12,887 nucleotides of DNA from JAXDLH01 sp034666705 (GTDB lineage: Bacteria > Chloroflexota > UBA6077 > SHYK01), in assembly GCA_034666705.1 (NCBI GenBank), contig JAXDLH010000387.1:1-12887 (forward strand), written 5' to 3'. Positions within the stretch are counted from its first letter, which is position 1. The number at the start of each line of letters is the position of its first letter. The notes beneath the pieces are model-generated. The model did not search any database and was not told the DNA's origin. It saw only the letters and a program-made list of their open reading frames with translations. Both the position numbers and the translations under genes were made by a program. Positions 1-6,091 of the stretch are shown here, one piece after another.

Positions 1-474
1 CTGACGCGCGCCTATAACCTGGACGTGCCGCCAAGTGGCCGCACACTGTCCGGCGGTATTGATCCGATTGCGCTGTACCCGCCAAAACGCTTCTTCGGCG
101 CGGCCCGCAACATCGAGGAGGGCGGCAGCCTCACGATCCTCGCCACCTGCCTCATCGACACCGGCTCCCGCATGGACGACGTGATCTATGAGGAGTTCAA
201 AGGCACGGGGAACGCGGAGATCCATCTCGACCGCAAACTGGCGGACCGCCGCATCTTCCCGGCGATCGACGTTATCCGCAGCGGCACCCGCCGTGAGGAG
301 CTCCTGCTGGATGAGAACACACTCAAGCAGGTCTGGCTGATGCGCCGCATGCTCGCTCAGATCGGGTCGTCCGATAGCATCGAGCTGGTCCTGAATCGCC
401 TGGTGAAGACGAAGAGCAACCAGGAATTTCTGGCAACCCTCAGCAAGGCGGAAGCCGCCACCACCAGTCACTAA
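1..474 (+). CDS. rho: Transcription termination factor Rho, C-terminal part (5' end outside window)
   Basis: Rho is the hexameric RNA-dependent ATPase/translocase that ends transcription at C-rich untranslated RNA. The frame is open from base 1 to TAA at 472-474, giving 157 residues, about the last third of a roughly 420-residue Rho. Hallmarks in order: the Q-loop region (SGGIDPIALYPPKRFFGAAR), then RNIEEGGSLTILATCLIDTGS, the R-loop motif EEFKGTGN, and the arginine-finger segment SGTRREELL. The end is the family's helical LVNRL/TKSNQEF-like tail. The N-terminal RNA-binding domain and Walker A/B motifs lie upstream of the window. A GTG at 25 could look like a start but is internal to the conserved domain. 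The gene converges on the SH3b-3D gene with 96 bp between them, in which I see no strong hairpin with a T-tract. Confidence 0.95.
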   Translation: MTRAYNLDVPPSGRTLSGGIDPIALYPPKRFFGAARNIEEGGSLTILATCLIDTGSRMDDVIYEEFKGTGNAEIHLDRKLADRRIFPAIDVIRSGTRREELLLDENTLKQVWLMRRMLAQIGSSDSIELVLNRLVKTKSNQEFLATLSKAEAATTSH

Positions 475-570
475 ACTCAAGCCAAGGTGAAAACCGCGAG
501 CCTTCACTCGTACATCATGCGTGCATCGACGCAGGTTTCATCGTGGCTTCGGTTCAGGGTTGCGAGCAGC

Positions 571-1251
571 TCAATTCAAGATTGTGACCGTCCGGTACTG
601 CACGCCCCACTGGATCGCTTCCGCGTATGACGGAAAGAAAATGTCGATCCAGGCGCCGCGGACCCCACCACCTGTATCCTCGGCGGTGAAAATCGTATCG
701 AAGCCGTCGATCTTGATTCGTGAGCCAAGCGGAATCACGCTCGGATCGACTGCCACCTCGCCCCAGTGAACCGGGGTGCCCATTCTGGTGCGTGCACCGG
801 GCCCATAATAGTAACCGGTGGTCTTGACCGTCATGGTACGCCCGTTGGACGCAACCGGAGCCGCTTGCTCCGTCTCGTCGGCATCGATCTCCACCAGGAA
901 ATCACCGGCACTCCAGCCGGTCACGCCAGTCCGATCGTTGCGAATCTGATACCAATCATGCCCTGTGGAGTCGGCCGTCGGCCCGTCGATGACCTCCACG
1001 CGTGCTCCTTCAGCGAAGCTGCCTACCGAGCGAAAGGTCTGCCCCGGGCCCTGACGCACGACGAGGCCCCGGCCAAGCGTACCGCTCACCCGAGCCGTCC
1101 AGGATGCGCTGCTCGCCTCTGCGTCGTTGTCACTGCTCGGTGCGGCGGCTTGCGCCACCGACTGGGTCAGTGCGGGCGGCAAAGTCATCCCGAGCATGAC
1201 GCTCGCCAATGCGACGCTCGCCGTTACGCGGTGGATACCAGCGATCTTCAA
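571..1251 (-). CDS. Secreted SH3b and 3D-domain cell-wall protein (YocH/YuiC-like)
   Basis: A 226-residue exported protein. Residues 1-35 form a signal peptide (K2, R8, hydrophobic 10-29, AQA ending at 35). About 50-120 is a bacterial SH3 domain (GLVVRQGPG, ending GWSAGDFLV). About 138-226 is a 3D domain with its three aspartates at D169 (VAVDPS), D192 (AEDTGG) and D203 (WIDIF), plus IPLGSRI. The 3D domain is related to the MltA-type double-psi barrel; such proteins remodel or cleave peptidoglycan, and SH3b usually binds the wall. Exact bond specificity cannot be read from sequence. The TTG start is fixed by a perfect AGGAGG five bases upstream and by the signal peptide. It is the only gene behind the c-di-AMP riboswitch leader, which matches known ydaO regulon members and argues strongly for a wall-turnover role. 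Confidence 0.91.
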   Translation of the reverse strand: MKIAGIHRVTASVALASVMLGMTLPPALTQSVAQAAAPSSDNDAEASSASWTARVSGTLGRGLVVRQGPGQTFRSVGSFAEGARVEVIDGPTADSTGHDWYQIRNDRTGVTGWSAGDFLVEIDADETEQAAPVASNGRTMTVKTTGYYYGPGARTRMGTPVHWGEVAVDPSVIPLGSRIKIDGFDTIFTAEDTGGGVRGAWIDIFFPSYAEAIQWGVQYRTVTILN

Positions 1252-1256
1252 TAGTC

Positions 1257-1262
1257 CCTCCT
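1257..1262 (-). promoter_or_regulatory. Ribosome-binding site of the SH3b-3D gene
   Basis: A consensus AGGAGG on the minus strand lies five bases before TTG at 1251-1249. It decides this rare start codon. No in-frame ATG or GTG upstream fits better. Confidence 0.85.
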
Positions 1263-1388
1263 ACGCGGAGAGGGCCAACAACTCGCAGGCGCCGAATCGC
1301 CCAGGGGTGCGCCGTTAGCGCGGGGGTCGGTGGAGAAGGGGAACGTGCAGGCCTCTGGGCAGGCTATTGGCATGAAGCCAATCTGGGC

Positions 1389-1423
1389 CCAGAAAACAGA
1401 AATGCCGGAGGCAGCCTCCGGCA
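1389..1423 (-). terminator. Intrinsic terminator of the riboswitch leader (expression platform)
   Basis: On the minus strand the arms TGCCGGAGGC and GCCTCCGGCA (1423-1403) form a perfect GC-rich hairpin; the practical stem is about 8 bp with a 5-nt loop. It is followed at once by the T-rich tract TTTCTGTTTTCT (1402-1391). It sits about 30 nt after the riboswitch 3' end and 140 nt before the start codon, so terminated transcripts never reach the gene. This is the usual OFF arrangement for ydaO riboswitches: bound c-di-AMP favours termination. Confidence 0.86.
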
Positions 1424-1454
1424 CAATTTCATGAGCGGATGCGCACCTCAGATG

Positions 1455-1575
1455 AGCCTGCGAGGTTAGCTGACGGGTTCGGGACTGAGCGCCCGTGGCT
1501 CGCTTACCTGCGAGCCATTCACCCCATGTGTGTGGTTCCCCCGCTCTCCGCCCCCACCGCGGAGATTCGGCAAAT
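1455..1575 (-). promoter_or_regulatory. c-di-AMP riboswitch (ydaO/yuaA class)
   Basis: Reading the minus strand from 1575 to 1455, the class's conserved blocks appear in order. GCCGAATC is at about 1572-1565. A CTCCGC/GCGGAG hairpin follows, then GGGGGAACC (1542-1534) and TGGGGTGAAT (1526-1517). A variable 8-bp hairpin TGGCTCGC/GCGAGCCA (1517-1496) comes next, then CCCGAACCCGTCAGCTAAC (1483-1465) and the closing CTCGCAGGC (1464-1456). Spacing and order match the ydaO consensus (binds two c-di-AMP molecules). It starts about 55 nt after the predicted transcription start and is followed by a terminator. Because the controlled gene is a peptidoglycan-remodelling 3D protein, high c-di-AMP should reduce wall hydrolase production, as known for this class. 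Identification is by eye from conserved motifs. Confidence 0.94.
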
Positions 1576-1638
1576 GTGGAGTTGTATGGCCCTCCATATA
1601 CTGGATGTTATGATTCGCATTCGAAACAACGACGGGAC

Positions 1639-1666
1639 TATATAGATCCGGTTTCAGAAGCGTCAA
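1639..1666 (-). promoter_or_regulatory. Sigma70-type promoter of the riboswitch leader
   Basis: On the minus strand the -35 box TTGACG (1666-1661; 5 of 6 to consensus) is followed after 16 bp by TATATA (1644-1639). Transcription should begin near 1632, giving a leader of about 380 nt that contains the whole riboswitch and terminator. The position just upstream of the aptamer supports the call. Confidence 0.68.
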
Positions 1667-1671
1667 GGTAA

Positions 1672-1706
1672 TTGACCGGTTATTGCGCCTCGTGACAACC
1701 GGTCAA
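1672..1706. repeat. 10-bp inverted repeat between divergent promoters (candidate operator)
   Basis: TTGACCGGTT (1672-1681) and AACCGGTCAA (1697-1706) are perfect inverted arms with 15 bp between them. Each arm contains the palindrome ACCGGT, and the two cores are 23 bp apart, about two helical turns. The element starts 6 bp upstream of the riboswitch promoter's -35 box and ends 25 bp before the glycosyltransferase start. It could therefore serve a regulator acting on both divergent units. No cognate regulator is identified. Confidence 0.5.
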
Positions 1707-1716
1707 GCCGAATAGT

Positions 1717-1722
1717 TACACT
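1717..1722 (+). promoter_or_regulatory. Candidate -10 box of the glycosyltransferase gene (leaderless transcript)
   Basis: TACACT (4 of 6 to TATAAT) ends 8 bp before the ATG at 1731, so the predicted start of transcription coincides with the start codon. No Shine-Dalgarno sequence is present in the preceding TTTTGCAAC. A good -35 box is not visible at the right distance; the inverted repeat occupies that place. The call is tentative. Confidence 0.32.
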
Positions 1723-1730
1723 TTTGCAAC

Positions 1731-2657
1731 ATGATGCCGATTGTCACCACCATCGTTTTGAACTGGCGGCGCGCAGACGACTCGCTCCGCTGCATCGCGT
1801 CGCTGCGGGGGCTCACCTACCCGAGCCATCAAATCGTGTTCGTCGACAACGGCTCCCGCGACGGTAGCCTCGAGCAAGTTGCGGCCGCCTATCCTGACAT
1901 CCTCACGCTGCAGACCGGCGAGAACCAGGGATACGCTGGCGGCAACAACGTCGGACTACGGCGGGCGCTGGACGACGCGGCAGAGTATATCCTGGTGCTG
2001 AACAACGACACGACGGTCGATTCGGCGCTGCTCGACCATCTCGTGGCGTTCGCGCAGTCTCATCCCGGCCTGGGAGCGGCGACACCAAAGATCCTCGACC
2101 TGAACGGACCGAATACCGTCTGGTCCGCGGGCTGTGACCTGGACATGGTTTCAGTTCAGCCAGCCCAACGCGGCACCGGTCAGGTGGACGACGGGTCATT
2201 TGACGCCTCGGCGCCAAGCGACTATGCGGTCGGGGCCGCGCTCTTCATGACACGCAGTGCACTCGAGCAGGTCGGACTGTTCGATGAGGACTACTTTCTC
2301 GTATTCGAAGACCTGGATTGGTCGATCCGGGCGCGGCGGGCAGGATTCGAGATCTGGTACGTGCCGACAGCCCGAGTGTGGCATCGTGGATCGGCGAGCT
2401 TCGGGGCCACAAGCAACGCCTCCGACGAATACCGATACTATTGGACCCGCAACGCGTTGCTCTTCGTGCGGCGCCACGTGGCTCCGCCTGCCCGGTGGAT
2501 CGCCTACGCGCGGCTGCTCATCCGCTGGACCCGCTATGCTGCCCATTGGTGGCGAAGCGACCGGGCGATGGCGCGGGCTCTTACGCCGGCGATGGTCGCC
2601 GGCATCGTCGATTTTGGACGCGGCCGTTTCGGCGCGCGGCGACGCGCAACGCGATGA
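1731..2657 (+). CDS. Family 2 glycosyltransferase (rhamnosyltransferase-like)
   Basis: A 308-residue cytoplasmic GT-A fold, inverting glycosyltransferase of the type that adds sugars, often rhamnose, to surface glycans. Motifs: N-terminal VTTIVLNW strand, VDNGSRDGS (D39, nucleotide binding), ENQGYAGGNNVG (about 64-75), LNNDTTVD with D93 as the metal/nucleotide DXD equivalent, AVGAALFMTRSALEQVGLFDE (abbreviated: AVGAALFM near 166-173, GLFDE near 182-186), catalytic-base pair E193-D194 in EDLDW, and VWHRGSAS (216-223). Donor and acceptor cannot be deduced. The ATGATG start has no ribosome-binding site and lies just after a possible -10 box, hence perhaps leaderless translation. It is followed after 178 bp by the flippase-like gene in the same direction and then a second glycosyltransferase, suggesting an envelope-glycan or glycolipid cassette. 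Confidence 0.92.
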   Translation: MMPIVTTIVLNWRRADDSLRCIASLRGLTYPSHQIVFVDNGSRDGSLEQVAAAYPDILTLQTGENQGYAGGNNVGLRRALDDAAEYILVLNNDTTVDSALLDHLVAFAQSHPGLGAATPKILDLNGPNTVWSAGCDLDMVSVQPAQRGTGQVDDGSFDASAPSDYAVGAALFMTRSALEQVGLFDEDYFLVFEDLDWSIRARRAGFEIWYVPTARVWHRGSASFGATSNASDEYRYYWTRNALLFVRRHVAPPARWIAYARLLIRWTRYAAHWWRSDRAMARALTPAMVAGIVDFGRGRFGARRRATR

Positions 2658-2684
2658 CCCCGTGGCATGCGTGATTGTGTCCCG

Positions 2685-2690
2685 TATACT
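2685..2690 (+). promoter_or_regulatory. Candidate -10 box ahead of the flippase-like gene
   Basis: TATACT (5 of 6 to TATAAT) lies in the 178-bp gap after the glycosyltransferase. It would start a transcript near 2697 covering the short ORF at 2792 and the flippase-like gene. No convincing -35 box is seen 16-18 bp upstream. The same hexamer stands upstream of the HD-GYP gene. Confidence 0.3.
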
Positions 2691-2791
2691 TGGCGCACGC
2701 CTCGCCGGGCTATCGCTACACCGACGGTGAAACGCTCATCACCTGCTGGTCCCCAACCACACATTCACCGCGTGAGCCCGGGAGAACCCTG

Positions 2792-2839
2792 ATGCCAAAA
2801 CCTGCGCGGCATCTCGCTCGCATCGAGGATGCTTGTTGA
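2792..2839 (+). CDS. Possible 15-codon upstream ORF overlapping the flippase start
   Basis: ATG at 2792 is preceded by a GGGAG ribosome-binding sequence about seven bases upstream (2780-2784). It opens a 15-residue frame, MPKPARHLARIEDAC. Its TGA (2837-2839) overlaps the TTG start of the flippase-like gene at 2836 (TTGA). That arrangement is typical of translational coupling, so the peptide could serve to deliver ribosomes to a weak TTG start. A chance ORF in GC-rich DNA is an equally simple explanation; the peptide resembles nothing I recognise. Confidence 0.25.
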   Translation: MPKPARHLARIEDAC

Positions 2840-3882
2840 ACCGCAAGCTCTGGATCAGTGTCCTGATCAGCGCGGCCCTCCTCTGGTTCTCCATGCGCGA
2901 CGTGCAGCCAGGCGAGCTCTGGGGCTACATCCGCAGCATCAATCCCATCTACTTCATTCCATACTTCGTGATCCTCGTGCTCGAGGTGGTGGCCCGGTCG
3001 CTGCGGTGGTGGGCGATCCTTCGACCGGCCAAACGCTGTACGCTGCGTGGTCTTGTCGTCGCGACGCTCATCGGCACGATGGCCAACAATGTATTACCGG
3101 CGCGAGCGGGCGAGTTCGTCCGCGCGTATGCGGGTGCCCGCATCGAGCGATTGCCCTTCAGTACGGCGCTTGCAACCATCGTGATCGACCGCGTGCTCGA
3201 CGGACTGACCATTACTGCGATCTTCGCGCTCGCGCTGATTTTCTTCCCGCTGCCAGATGCAGTAAAGCCGCCGGGTTTCGTCGCCGCGGGCATCCTGGCT
3301 GCCGCGGCCTATGCAGTGGGGCTCGTGTTTCTCATCGCCTTGCTCGTCCGCCGTGAATCGACGTTAGGCGTCGCCGCCTGGATATTGCAGCACACGCCGT
3401 TGTTGCCTGCCCGCATTGTGGACAAGCTGATGGGTGCACTTCGGGCGTTCGCGCAGGGACTCGACGTCTTACGGAGCCCGTGGCTCCTTACCGCCTGCCT
3501 CGGGCTCTCAGCGCTTATCTGGATTGGCTATACGCTTTCGATCCTCGTGCTCTGGCCGCCCTTTGACATCCACCTCGGGTTAGGCGAAGCATTCATCGTC
3601 CTCCTTGTCCTTACCCTCGGCCTTACCCTGCCATCTACGCCAGGCTTCGTGGGCGCCATCGAGTCGGCGTTCGTCGTTGGGCTCGGAATCTTTGGCGTGG
3701 ACGGCACGAAAGCCGTCGCCTTCGCACTCGTGTACCACCTCTCGCAATACATCCCGCACACCATCGTGGGCCTCCTCTTGCTCCCGGCGGCACAGATGTC
3801 CTTCCGCGAGATGGCGCAGGTAGAGAGCGGCGAGGCGCCGCGGAGCGATCATGACGGAGTCTGGGACGGTGGAGTCAGTTGA
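2836..3882 (+). CDS. Flippase-like integral membrane protein (LPG synthase TM family, AglD/UPF0104 type)
   Basis: A 348-residue membrane protein with about eight hydrophobic segments, beginning with LWISVLISAALLWF and ending with HTIVGLLLLP. Family signatures: RSLRWWAIL, NNVLPARAGEFVRAY (the strongest family motif), IDRVLDGLT, and LPSTPGFVGAIE in the late transmembrane region. The family includes the flippase domain of MprF and stand-alone proteins found with polysaccharide or glycolipid glycosyltransferases; substrate is unknown. The catalytic aminoacyl-transferase domain of full MprF is absent, so it is not a lysyl-PG synthase by itself. The TTG at 2836 has GAGGA seven bases upstream; TTG at 2833 is one codon earlier with worse spacing. 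It precedes a second glycosyltransferase by 27 bp, so the two are probably cotranscribed and handle the same lipid-linked glycan. Confidence 0.9.
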   Translation: MNRKLWISVLISAALLWFSMRDVQPGELWGYIRSINPIYFIPYFVILVLEVVARSLRWWAILRPAKRCTLRGLVVATLIGTMANNVLPARAGEFVRAYAGARIERLPFSTALATIVIDRVLDGLTITAIFALALIFFPLPDAVKPPGFVAAGILAAAAYAVGLVFLIALLVRRESTLGVAAWILQHTPLLPARIVDKLMGALRAFAQGLDVLRSPWLLTACLGLSALIWIGYTLSILVLWPPFDIHLGLGEAFIVLLVLTLGLTLPSTPGFVGAIESAFVVGLGIFGVDGTKAVAFALVYHLSQYIPHTIVGLLLLPAAQMSFREMAQVESGEAPRSDHDGVWDGGVS

Positions 3883-3909
3883 ATACCCAGGCCCGCGACG
3901 CGGTCGGTC

Positions 3910-5004
3910 ATGCATGAGCAGCCAGTCATCGTGGCCTACGTTTCGCGCCATGGATTCGGCCATGCCATGCGCACCGGCGTTATGCTGCAGCGGCTGCGAG
4001 AGCTAGCCCCCACCGTTCGTGTGCTCGTGCGCGGAGCAGCACCATCGTGGGCCTATCCGCCCGGGTGTGAGGTTGCCGACCTCGAGACGGACGTCGGCGT
4101 ACTCCAGGCAGACAGCGTGACTACGCTCTGCAACCAGACGATCGAACGTGCGGCTGCATTCGAGCGCGTCCGGCCGGCGCTGGCCGCCGCCGAGTGCGCT
4201 GTTCTGGCGCCGCAACGTCCGCGCCTCGTGCTCGGCGATATCCCGCCGATAGCCTTCGACGTTGCCAGAGGGCTCGGTGTGCCGGGGATTGCCGTGGGCA
4301 ATTTCGCGTGGGACTGGATTTATGCGAATCTCGGCAGCACGCGACCCGAGACACCCGAGGTTGTCGCATCCATCGCTGCGAGCGAGGCCCGCGCCGACTT
4401 GCTCTTGCGGCTGCCCCTCCACGCGGAGATGGCCGCATTCCCAACCGTGGAGGACGTGCCGCTGATCGCGCGAATCGCCGCCCGCGACCGCGAGGTGGTG
4501 CGCCGTGAGCTGGGCATCCCATCCGGCGCGATCGTCGCACTCCTGAGCTTCGGCGGATTCGACCTGCAACGACTCGACCCGGCCGTCTTCGCCCACACGC
4601 CTGAGATCACGTTCCTCACGACGTTGCCTCGCCGGGATGGCACGCCTGGCAACGTCGTCAACTGTGCGGCGGCCACGCGCCACTATGAGGAACTCGTCGC
4701 CGCGTGCGACGTGGCGATCATCAAGCCCGGCTGGGGCACGATCGCGGATTGCGTGGCGAATCGCGTGCCGGTCGTCTACACCACCCGTCCGGGCTTTCCC
4801 GAAGAGCCAGCGCTCGTCGCCGGCCTGGAGCGGCTGGGTCCAGCCGCCTTCGTCTCGCAAGAGGCGCTCTTCGCCGGGGAGGTCCGACCGGCAATCGCGC
4901 AGGTGCTCGCGCGGCGCCACGACTGGCAGTCGGTGCGGCTCGACGGTGCGGACGTAATCGCGCGTCGGGTTCTCGACATCGCCGGCGTTACGGCGCGCGT
5001 GTGA
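3910..5004 (+). CDS. GT-B fold glycosyltransferase (GT1/GT28-like)
   Basis: A 364-residue protein resembling the glycosyltransferase-like domain found alone or at the N-terminus of some L-arabinokinases. The N-terminal motif YVSRHGFGHAMR (10-21) is the glycine-rich acceptor loop; the usual form is GHGFGHATR, so R13 replaces a glycine. The C-terminal half carries ALLSFGGFD (about 212-220) and the nucleotide-sugar segment KPGWGTIADCVANRVPVVY (from K272), followed by PGFPEEPALVAGLERLG. This matches MurG/UDP-glycosyltransferase C-terminal lobes. Sugar and acceptor are unknown. No hydrophobic segment is present, so it acts in the cytoplasm or at the membrane face. ATG at 3910 lacks a clear ribosome-binding site; an in-frame stop (TGA at 3880-3882) limits extension. 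Its last 17 bases overlap the convergent phosphoesterase gene. Confidence 0.82.
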   Translation: MHEQPVIVAYVSRHGFGHAMRTGVMLQRLRELAPTVRVLVRGAAPSWAYPPGCEVADLETDVGVLQADSVTTLCNQTIERAAAFERVRPALAAAECAVLAPQRPRLVLGDIPPIAFDVARGLGVPGIAVGNFAWDWIYANLGSTRPETPEVVASIAASEARADLLLRLPLHAEMAAFPTVEDVPLIARIAARDREVVRRELGIPSGAIVALLSFGGFDLQRLDPAVFAHTPEITFLTTLPRRDGTPGNVVNCAAATRHYEELVAACDVAIIKPGWGTIADCVANRVPVVYTTRPGFPEEPALVAGLERLGPAAFVSQEALFAGEVRPAIAQVLARRHDWQSVRLDGADVIARRVLDIAGVTARV

Positions 5005-5812
5005 GATGCAGCACCGTTGCCTCTGGTGGGCAGAGAAAGCGGATTGGAATCGTAGATCCGAGCCCGGCCGACATATGGACGCGCGTGCCGTTCACCGTCT
5101 GCATGCCGATGACGTCGCGGTAACGCTGCCGCGTGCGCGTGATGAGCGCGCCCCACGGCGTCCGGACCTGACCCCCGTGCGTGTGACCGGTCATTGCGAG
5201 CGAAACTGGCCGCGGGAGCGGCGCGAGCAGACTGTCTGGCGAATGAGCCAAGAGCAGGACCACGGCGTCTGCGGGGACGTTGGCGAAGGCGCGTTGCGCG
5301 TCTGGGCGGCCGCGATAAGGATCGTCGAGTCCCACGAGCCAGAGCTGATCTCCATCGCGCTCGAGCGGCTGCGCCGCATTGATCAGTACGGACACGCCGC
5401 GCGCCTCGAGCCGGTCCACCAGGTCGAGCGACTTGCCGCGGAGCCACGAGCCAACGTAGTCGTGGTTCCCGAGCACGCAGGCGACCCCGTCGGGCGCTCG
5501 CAAGGTTCCGAGGAGCTGCGCGCACGCCTCCGAGTACCAGCCGCTCTCGATCATGTCTCCGGTGTGCACGACGAGGTCCACCCGAAGCGATGCCACCGCG
5601 AGCACTTGCTCGGCGCCAGAGCCGAGCGCCCCGAGGTGCGTATCGCTGATGTGCAAGATTTGGTAGTTCTCGAATCCCGAGGGCAGCCCCGGAATCGCGA
5701 CGCGGCGTCGGCGCACACGCAGCTCGCGAGGCGCTACCACCATGCTGTGCAGCCCGACGGCAAGCCCGGCGACCCCAGTGGCCGCCGCCGCGGCCAACAC
5801 TTTGCGAATCAT
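4988..5812 (-). CDS. Calcineurin-like metallophosphoesterase (YkuE/YaeI type)
   Basis: A 274-residue protein with an N-terminal hydrophobic anchor or signal (MIRKVLAAAAATGVAGLAV), so probably membrane-attached and facing outward. The five metallophosphoesterase blocks are all present: D57-x-H59 in ISDTHLG, HTGDM (D86), GNHDY (116-118), LLAHSPD, and GHTHGGQVRTPWG. These residues bind a two-metal centre. The closest family types, YaeI/YkuE, act on lipid-linked or envelope phosphates such as UDP-diacylglucosamine-like substrates; substrate here is inferred only. The start is set at the ATG 5812-5810 because AGGGGG lies seven bases upstream and the hydrophobic segment follows directly; an ORF extension to 5875 adds an unlikely Arg/Gly-rich stretch. 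Its 3' end overlaps the glycosyltransferase gene by 17 bp in convergent orientation. Confidence 0.9.
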   Translation of the reverse strand: MIRKVLAAAAATGVAGLAVGLHSMVVAPRELRVRRRRVAIPGLPSGFENYQILHISDTHLGALGSGAEQVLAVASLRVDLVVHTGDMIESGWYSEACAQLLGTLRAPDGVACVLGNHDYVGSWLRGKSLDLVDRLEARGVSVLINAAQPLERDGDQLWLVGLDDPYRGRPDAQRAFANVPADAVVLLLAHSPDSLLAPLPRPVSLAMTGHTHGGQVRTPWGALITRTRQRYRDVIGMQTVNGTRVHMSAGLGSTIPIRFLCPPEATVLHLTRAP

Positions 5813-5819
5813 CTCATTT

Positions 5820-5825
5820 CCCCCT
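5820..5825 (-). promoter_or_regulatory. Ribosome-binding site of the metallophosphoesterase gene
   Basis: AGGGGG on the minus strand, seven bases before the ATG at 5812. It supports the shorter 274-residue form over the 295-residue ORF. Confidence 0.65.
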
Positions 5826-5991
5826 GGCCTCCCGGGTCGGGTCCCCACCGCTCTATTGTGCAGGCCCAGGGGCAACGCGTGTCCGGCCGAGCGGCGAGGC
5901 CGCTTGATGCATCGCTCCCTCTTGCGTATGTGATCAAATCGACAACGCGCTCACGCCCCGTAACCTGGCCATGATGGGAGCGCGTCTCGAA

Positions 5992-5997
5992 TATACT
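5992..5997 (+). promoter_or_regulatory. Candidate -10 box of the HD-GYP gene
   Basis: TATACT (5 of 6) stands in the intergenic region with predicted start near 6004, giving an 88-nt leader. No clear -35 box is visible. The leader would contain the hairpin at 6040-6065 and the GGAGGT ribosome-binding site at 6081. Confidence 0.38.
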
Positions 5998-6039
5998 CAG
6001 CATGGTCACGGTTTGTTCCCCTGTTCGTCCCGGATAGAA

Positions 6040-6065
6040 CGCTCGCCAGCGGCCACTGGCGAGCG
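6040..6065 (+). repeat. 10-bp hairpin in the HD-GYP leader
   Basis: CGCTCGCCAG (6040-6049) and CTGGCGAGCG (6056-6065) are perfect inverted arms around a 6-nt loop CGGCCA. The stem ends 15 nt before the ribosome-binding site (6081-6086). There is no T-tract after it, so it is not a standard terminator. It could affect mRNA stability or translation, or be a DNA operator. Confidence 0.6.
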
Positions 6066-6091
6066 GCCAGCGACCCACGCGGAGGTCCCCA

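Noticed and set aside
475..570. A terminator between convergent rho and SH3b-3D genes
   Set aside because: Only a 5-bp GTGAA/TTCAC and a 4-bp GCGT/ACGC pairing are visible, without T-tract; not enough to call.
2829..3356. ATG-started frame at 2829 as the gene before the GT-B enzyme
   Set aside because: Different frame from the membrane protein; translation is Arg/His-rich with no motif, whereas the TTG frame gives a clear flippase-family protein.
4003..4920. A 305-codon minus-strand open frame inside the GT-B glycosyltransferase gene
   Set aside because: Arg/Glu/Gly-rich translation without any domain; mirrors a well-supported coding gene in GC-rich DNA.
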